Of a stretch of DNA of 64,000 nt, positions 59,507-64,000 are shown one piece after another. Numbering within the stretch: position 1 is the first letter of the stretch; every line of letters starts with the position of its first letter. The translations under genes were made by a program, and so were the position numbers. Origin of the DNA: CALRQJ02 sp943370285 (lineage in GTDB: Bacteria > Bacteroidota > Bacteroidia > Chitinophagales > Chitinophagaceae); assembly GCA_943370285.1 (NCBI GenBank), contig CALRQJ020000001.1, positions 423,968-487,967 of the forward strand, given 5' to 3'. The notes under the pieces were generated by a model. It saw only the letters and a list, made by a program, of their open reading frames with translations, did not search any database and had not been told where the DNA came from.

Positions 59507-59866
59507 ATGAGTACTAATCCATCTGAAGTAGAGCAACTATTTGAAAAAATAGGAACATTTAGTAAGACTACTATCAAATTACTTTCTTTACAAGGAATAG
59601 ACAGACTTGCGGCTATTGTAGCAGAATTAGTATCTGCAACAGTTGTACTTATAGTGCTCTTACTTACTACGGTATTCATCAATATTGGTATTGCTATTTG
59701 GCTAGGCGAATACCTTGGCGCATATTATTATGGATTTATAATAGTGGGCACAGGGTATTTGCTTATCGCTATTGTGATCTATATTTTTAGAAAGCAGTTT
59801 ATTAAAATTCCTATCTCTGAACTTATTATCTCGAAACTGCTGAAAGCAAAACAACATGAAGACTAA
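59507..59866 (+). CDS. Holin-X-like membrane protein (phage_holin_3_6 type)
   Basis: 119 residues: cytoplasmic-type N-terminal helix (VEQLFEKIGTFSKTTIKLLS), two membrane helices (ELVSATVVLIVLLLTTVFIN and YYYGFIIVGTGYLLIAIVIY) and a basic helical end. The arrangement is that of the Phage_holin_3_6 family, which in Bacteroidota and Actinobacteria is chromosomal and linked to YtxH and stress genes rather than to phages. No lysis or phage gene is nearby. It overlaps the next gene by 11 bp, implying coupling. Confidence 0.78.
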   Translation: MSTNPSEVEQLFEKIGTFSKTTIKLLSLQGIDRLAAIVAELVSATVVLIVLLLTTVFINIGIAIWLGEYLGAYYYGFIIVGTGYLLIAIVIYIFRKQFIKIPISELIISKLLKAKQHED

Positions 59867-60191
59867 TAGACACCAACAGTTAAAGCTTCAGATTGCAGCA
59901 TTGAAAGAACAACAATCAAACGAATTAGAAGCATTACACATACAATTAAGGGAAACGTATCAAAGTTTAAGACCTTTCAATTTATTGAAAAGTACGTTGC
60001 AAGAAACAGCAGCATCCGGAGATATCAAACAACTAATTTATAGCAATATACTTGGTATTGCATCCGGATACTTGGCCAAAAGAGTTATCGTTGGTAAACC
60101 CAAAAACACCTTCTCCAAAATTTTTGGTGTTATACTTCAGTTTGTGGTTGCTAATGCGGTGGTTAAGAAAACAGAACCAACTACAAATTAA
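59856..60191 (+). CDS. Small protein of unknown function after the holin-like gene
   Basis: 111 residues. The N-terminal half is a charged helix (HQQLKLQIAALKEQQSNELE), the C-terminal half has a weakly hydrophobic glycine-containing stretch (SNILGIASGYLAKRVIVGKP) and FGVILQFVVANAVVKK. This looks like a membrane-associated accessory protein. It starts inside the holin-like gene (11-bp overlap), so the two are translated together. No family recognised. Confidence 0.7.
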   Translation: MKTNRHQQLKLQIAALKEQQSNELEALHIQLRETYQSLRPFNLLKSTLQETAASGDIKQLIYSNILGIASGYLAKRVIVGKPKNTFSKIFGVILQFVVANAVVKKTEPTTN

Positions 60192-60251
60192 ATCAATCTT
60201 TACATTATACTTCATATAGAAGTATCCCTTCGGGGAAATCAAAAACAAATC

Positions 60252-60752
60252 ATGAAACATTTATTAATTATTGCAGTTTTTATGGCCGGCACTGTTGCTG
60301 GTTACAGTCAAGGAAGTTTACCAAAAGGAAAATCACAACTTAACTTTGGTGTTGGCTTTTCAAACTGGGGCGTACCGGTTTACCTTGGTTTTGACAACAG
60401 CATATCGAGAGACTTTACTTTAGGTGCAGAAATTTCTCATCGTTCTTACAGAGAAAATTGGAAAGACAATAAATATCGCCACGCCATTACTGGTGTATTG
60501 GGAAATATCAACTATCACTTTAACCACGCTTTAAATGTACCAAAAGCAGTAGATTTTTATGGTGGATTAAACATAGGATTTTTTGCATGGTCATCTCCTG
60601 ACAACTACGATGGAACACATAATTCAGGCTTAGGTTTAGGAGCCCAATTAGGTGGAAGATATTACTTGAGTAACAAAGTTAGTTTAAACCTAGAATTAGG
60701 TGGCGGCAGTGCTTTCTCAGGCGGAAAATTTGGACTTACGATTAAGCTATAA
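60252..60752 (+). CDS. Outer-membrane beta-barrel protein
   Basis: 166 residues with a signal peptide (HLLIIAVFMAGTVAGYSQ). The mature part has regularly alternating strands (QLNFGVGFSNWGVPVYLGFD, FTLGAEISHRSYRE, AITGVLGNINYHFNHALNV, DFYGGLNIGFFAWSS, LGLGAQLGGRYYLSNKVSLN) ending in FGLTIKL with a terminal hydrophobic strand, an eight-stranded-barrel layout. Function unknown; closes the envelope cluster before a terminator. Confidence 0.82.
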   Translation: MKHLLIIAVFMAGTVAGYSQGSLPKGKSQLNFGVGFSNWGVPVYLGFDNSISRDFTLGAEISHRSYRENWKDNKYRHAITGVLGNINYHFNHALNVPKAVDFYGGLNIGFFAWSSPDNYDGTHNSGLGLGAQLGGRYYLSNKVSLNLELGGGSAFSGGKFGLTIKL

Positions 60753-60770
60753 CATAATTGATCAACCAAT

Positions 60771-60807
60771 AAAACTCTCATCAAATCAAATTGATGGGAG
60801 TTTTTTT
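60771..60807 (+). terminator. Terminator after the beta-barrel gene
   Basis: AAAACTCTCATCAA (60771-60784) pairs with TTGATGGGAGTTTT (60791-60804), one T-G pair, loop ATCAAA-like, followed by Ts to 60807. Confidence 0.8.
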
Positions 60808-61045
60808 ATATCTATACAATAGCTATTAATAGACTCTAATTATGATTTACAATTAAAGCTGAAATGTAGTGAATCGTAACAGCAAATATTGTTTTCCTAA
60901 ATGCAAGTAGCTGCTGTTCAAAATGAATGCTTTCAAATCTAATGTACATCTCTCCTACATTACCGAAACGATATTTAAGCAATTGCAATTCAATGGCGTT
61001 AGTATTTAATTACAACAACAAAACCTTAGATCGTTTTCAAAAACA

Positions 61046-61079
61046 AAGAGGCTGTCTCAACATTTCGAGACAGCCTCTT
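61046..61079 (-). terminator. Terminator after the giant adhesin gene
   Basis: AAGAGGCTGTCTC (61046-61058), 8-nt loop, GAGACAGCCTCTT (61067-61079): perfect 13-bp stem. On the minus strand it is followed by TGTTTTTG. Lies 31 bp after the adhesin stop. Confidence 0.85.
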
Positions 61080-61109
61080 GATTAGTAAAAATGCTTGCAA
61101 TACCAGTTG

Positions 61110-64000
61110 TTACCTTAATACTGGTACAACCATTCCTCTTATAATTTTATATCCATCAAATAACTTGACGATGTAAACTGCACTACTGTACTTCCTAACA
61201 TCAATTTGGAAATTACGAGAGTTAGTAGGTATTGCACCCTTTTCTAATAGCTTACCATCAGAGGTTAACAACTCATAATTAACCGGCTTAGATGTAGCTA
61301 CGTTAAAGTGTACATTGATAATATTGTTGGTTGCAGGAACAGGATAGACAAACGCAAATTGTTCATCAGCACCCACTCCAAAATTACGTTCCGGAATATA
61401 GTATACACTATCACTCTTCTCTGAACAGCCAAACTGATTAAATACTTGTACTTGTAAGAAACCTGCTCTTTGTGGATAGAAGTTAAACACATTACTATTC
61501 GGCTCGGCTATATTATTTCTATACCATACGTAATTATTGGCAATCACACTACTTCTTACACCAAATCCAAATACCGGAACCACAGTTGGTTTAATTGGCT
61601 GCGGATAAACTGTAACTGTTCTAGTTCTAACCACTACACATCCATTGCTGTTTGTAGCAGTTAGTGTTACAGTGTATGTGCCGGCAGTTGTATAAATCTT
61701 AGTTGCATTTTGTGTGGTGGCTGTTGTACCATCACCAAAATTCCAAACATAAGATACTGCACCGGTACTAGTATTGTTAAAGCTGAAAGTATTACCTGTT
61801 AAGCACTGTGCACTGCTCGTTGTTGTAACAAAATCAGTTACCGGAATTGGGTGTACTGTTATGCTTTGTGTTGCTGTTCTAACACAACCAAATGTATTGG
61901 TGAATTGATAGACAATAGTGTAGTTACCCGGAGCATAATTTGCAGGATTAAACACTGTTTGCTGTACACCATTAACAATATAAATACCAACTCCGCCTGT
62001 TGCCGGGCTACCACCACTTAGTGTAAAGGATGCAGCATTTCTACAAACTGCCGCAAAAGCACCCAATGTAACTACAGGCGATGGATTTACTTGAATAGTA
62101 AACGATATAGGATTACCGCTACAACCATTAGCAACCGGAGTAACTGTTATTGTTGCTACCGCAACAGAAGCCGTGGTATTAATTGCTGTAAATGCCGGAA
62201 TGTTACCACTTCCTGATGCAGCTAATCCAATAGATGGATTAGAATTTATCCAATTGTACGATGTTCCGGAAACAACACCCGTAAAGCTTACCGGATTTGT
62301 AGTTGCACCATTACACAATTGTTGGTTGGCTACTGCTACCACGTTTGGCGTTGGATTGACCAATACTGTTGCGTTTATCGGAGCACCCACACAACCATTG
62401 GCAGTTGGTGTTATAGTAAATGTTACAGTAACCGGTATTGAAGTGGTATTGGTTAAGTTTCCAAATATATCGCCGCTTCCACTCGCTGCAATACCCGTTA
62501 CAGCTGCTGTATTATTTCTTGTCCAACTATAAGTCGTTCCGCTTACCGCGCCACTTAATACAATGGTAGTAATTGGACTAGTTGAGCAAATAGTCTGACT
62601 CGATGGTGTAGCTACTGCATTTGGTGTTGGATTAACCAATACTGTTGCAGTAATCGGTGCACCATCACAACCGTTAGCTCTTGGCGTAATCGTAAACGTT
62701 ACAGTTACTGGTGCTGATGTGGTATTGGTCAACGTACCGCTGATATTACCACTTCCGTTAGCTGCAATACCTGTTACTGATGTAGTGTTATTTCTTGTCC
62801 AACTATAAGTCGTTCCACTTACTGCACCGCTTAATGCGATGGTCGTAATTGGATTGGCTGAACAGATGGTCTGGCTAGCTGGCGTTGCTACCGCAGTTGG
62901 TGTTGGATTTACCAATACTGTTGCAGTAATTGGTGCACCATCACAACCGTTGGCACTTGGAATAATTGTAAACGTTACAGTTACTGGTGCAAATGTGGTA
63001 TTGGTCAGCGTACCGCTGATGTTGCCGCTACCACTAGCCGCAATACCTGTTACCGATGCGGTATTGTTTCTTGTCCAACTGTATGTCGTTCCGCTTACTG
63101 CACCGCTTAATGCTATGGTCGTAATTGGATTGGCTGAACAAATAGTCTGGCTAGCTGGCGTTGCTACTGCAGTTGGTGTTGGATTTACCAATACTGTTGC
63201 AGTAATCGGTGCACCATCACAACCGTTGGCACTTGGAATAATCGTAAACGTTACAGTCACCGGTGCAAATGTGGTATTGGTCAGCGTTCCGCTGATATCA
63301 CCGCTACCACTAGCCGCAATACCTGTTACCGATGCAGTATTGTTTCTTGTCCAACTATATGTAGTTCCACTTACTGCACTGCTTAAGGCAATGGTTGTAA
63401 TTGGATTGGCTGAACAGATAGTCTGACTAGCTGGTGTTGCTACTGCATCAGGAATTGGATTAACCGTAATAGTTTGTGAACAATCCGTGAAATTACCGCA
63501 TCCATCTGTAGCTCTATATGTTCTTGTAATGGTATAAGGAGCAATTAATGAGAATCCGTTTACTACATCACCTTCGTGTGTAACGGTGATAGCACCCGTA
63601 CAATTGTCTGTAACATTTGTTACTAACGCAATATTTGCAGCAGGCACTGCGGCAGTACCGCATACTGTAATTGGTCCAGGACAAGTTAATGATGGTGGTG
63701 TATTATCAATTCTTGTATTGTATGTAACCTGTGTTGCATTACCACAACCGTCAGTCGTAGTAACTGTAATCACAGCACTACATGTTCCAACGGTACTTGC
63801 TACTTCAGTTAATGCTCCCGGACAATTATCCGTTGCAGTTGTTGCAGCTAAAGCAGCAGCTTCGGCAGCAGCAGCAGTTGCATAGCAACTTCCGATAGTT
63901 CCAACAGTTACTGTTGGTGCGGTATTATCTATTCTTGTATTGTAAGTTACTGATGTTGCATTACCACAACCGTCAGTTGTTGTAACTGTAATCACAGCGC
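61110..64000 (-). CDS. Giant surface adhesin, C-terminal part (start outside window), T9SS-sorted
   Basis: The frame is open to the right edge, so at least 962 residues of a larger protein are visible and the true start is outside. From the N-terminal side: HYR-like units (VTTTDGCGNATSVTYNTRID, then an Ala-rich AAAAEAAALAATTATDNC), CPGPITVCGTAAVPAANIAL, four near-identical 92-residue PKD-like repeats opening AVATPASQTICSANPITTIA, a fifth divergent one, an Ig-like unit, a PKD domain (VWNFGDGTTATTQNATKIY) and a T9SS tail (VYPVPATNNIINVHF, SAVYIVKLFDG, MVVPVLR). Expected on the cell surface for adhesion or gliding-related contact. No catalytic domain is visible in this part. Confidence 0.88.
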   Translation of the reverse strand, partial: AVITVTTTDGCGNATSVTYNTRIDNTAPTVTVGTIGSCYATAAAAEAAALAATTATDNCPGALTEVASTVGTCSAVITVTTTDGCGNATQVTYNTRIDNTPPSLTCPGPITVCGTAAVPAANIALVTNVTDNCTGAITVTHEGDVVNGFSLIAPYTITRTYRATDGCGNFTDCSQTITVNPIPDAVATPASQTICSANPITTIALSSAVSGTTYSWTRNNTASVTGIAASGSGDISGTLTNTTFAPVTVTFTIIPSANGCDGAPITATVLVNPTPTAVATPASQTICSANPITTIALSGAVSGTTYSWTRNNTASVTGIAASGSGNISGTLTNTTFAPVTVTFTIIPSANGCDGAPITATVLVNPTPTAVATPASQTICSANPITTIALSGAVSGTTYSWTRNNTTSVTGIAANGSGNISGTLTNTTSAPVTVTFTITPRANGCDGAPITATVLVNPTPNAVATPSSQTICSTSPITTIVLSGAVSGTTYSWTRNNTAAVTGIAASGSGDIFGNLTNTTSIPVTVTFTITPTANGCVGAPINATVLVNPTPNVVAVANQQLCNGATTNPVSFTGVVSGTSYNWINSNPSIGLAASGSGNIPAFTAINTTASVAVATITVTPVANGCSGNPISFTIQVNPSPVVTLGAFAAVCRNAASFTLSGGSPATGGVGIYIVNGVQQTVFNPANYAPGNYTIVYQFTNTFGCVRTATQSITVHPIPVTDFVTTTSSAQCLTGNTFSFNNTSTGAVSYVWNFGDGTTATTQNATKIYTTAGTYTVTLTATNSNGCVVVRTRTVTVYPQPIKPTVVPVFGFGVRSSVIANNYVWYRNNIAEPNSNVFNFYPQRAGFLQVQVFNQFGCSEKSDSVYYIPERNFGVGADEQFAFVYPVPATNNIINVHFNVATSKPVNYELLTSDGKLLEKGAIPTNSRNFQIDVRKYSSAVYIVKLFDGYKIIRGMVVPVLR
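62333..63437 (-). repeat. Four 276-bp tandem repeats inside the adhesin gene
   Basis: The marker TTGCTAC/TAGCTAC recurs at 62609, 62885, 63161 and 63437, and in a diverged form near 62333, always 276 bp apart (92 codons). The two central units are nearly identical at DNA level, so repeat number is likely to vary by recombination. Confidence 0.85.

Larger units (their letters stand above)
60753..61109. other. 357-bp gene-free stretch between the beta-barrel and adhesin genes
   Basis: Contains two convergent terminators (60771-60807 and 61046-61079) and about 235 bp of AT-rich sequence between them with no ORF over 15 codons, no recognised promoter and no repeat. Confidence 0.6.

Noticed and set aside
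59507..59866. Prophage remnant suggested by the holin-like gene
   Set aside because: No integrase, capsid, tail or lysin gene is near; the family is common in chromosomal stress clusters beside YtxH and CsbD genes.
62839..63426. Long open frame on the plus strand inside the adhesin repeats
   Set aside because: It is exactly antisense to the 276-bp repeats and repeats with the same period; its sequence is low-complexity Val/Ala/Gly. It is a shadow of biased codon use, with no start signal or family match.
62333..63437. CRISPR-like regular repeats
   Set aside because: Period is 276 bp, repeats are translated in frame and conserved throughout rather than alternating with unique spacers; they encode PKD-like domains.

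Overview
The window looks like a chromosomal segment of an AT-rich Bacteroidota bacterium, most likely Chitinophagales/Chitinophagaceae. The indicators are a SusC/SusD pair, several secreted proteins ending in type IX secretion (T9SS) sorting domains, -7 promoter boxes of the Bacteroidota form TAnnTTTG, and a leu-ilv cluster, pbpC/alpha-2-macroglobulin pair and Ig/PKD adhesins of the kind seen in that group. No rRNA, tRNA, insertion sequence, prophage or CRISPR array was found. The family placement is inference.

Layout. 1-6.4 kb: branched-chain amino acid operon on the minus strand, read leuA-leuC-leuD-leuB-ilvE-ilvD (ilvD cut by the window edge), with decayed palindromic repeats, one of them inside leuD. 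6.6-8.2 kb: a helical protein of unknown function, divergent from leuA. 8.2-10.4 kb: a minus-strand operon of two tiny paralogous membrane peptides, a tail-anchored periplasmic protein, a small membrane protein and an MFS transporter, tied by ATGA overlaps. 10.6-13.6 kb: atpG, scpB, lysA. 13.6-21.6 kb: pbpC and a bacterial alpha-2-macroglobulin separated by a strong hairpin.

21.7-32.5 kb: a sugar-uptake operon (N-acylglucosamine 2-epimerase, FAD oxidoreductase, SusC, SusD, DUF5009/NagX-like membrane protein) divergent from a ROK regulator, with a 20-bp direct repeat between them. 32.5-42.0 kb: exported enzymes: a PGRP-type amidase, a GH3 glycosidase, a T9SS protein, a GHL10 hydrolase and a secreted propeller-like protein. 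Together these could form an amino-sugar or peptidoglycan-glycan scavenging locus (inference).

42.1-50.6 kb: an RND efflux operon (tolC, adaptor, pump, PII-like protein, YgaP-like protein) divergent from a sulfur operon (sulfide:quinone reductase-like, TusE/DsrC-like, DsrE2-like). The shared control region holds four 14-bp Crp/Fnr-like dyads. The two outermost dyads sit at exactly the same distance from a perfect -7 box on each side, so both operons are probably switched together by one activator. This is the most striking signal in the window. 50.8-52.4 kb: two paralogous AraC-type regulators flanking a cupin.

52.6-60.8 kb: an envelope-stress-like cluster (Ig-repeat lipoprotein with an ice-binding-like DUF3494 domain, OmpA-family protein with two OmpA-like segments, CsbD, lipoproteins, small membrane proteins, YtxH, holin-like protein, beta-barrel). 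61.1 kb to the end: the C-terminal part of a giant T9SS adhesin with 276-bp tandem repeats.
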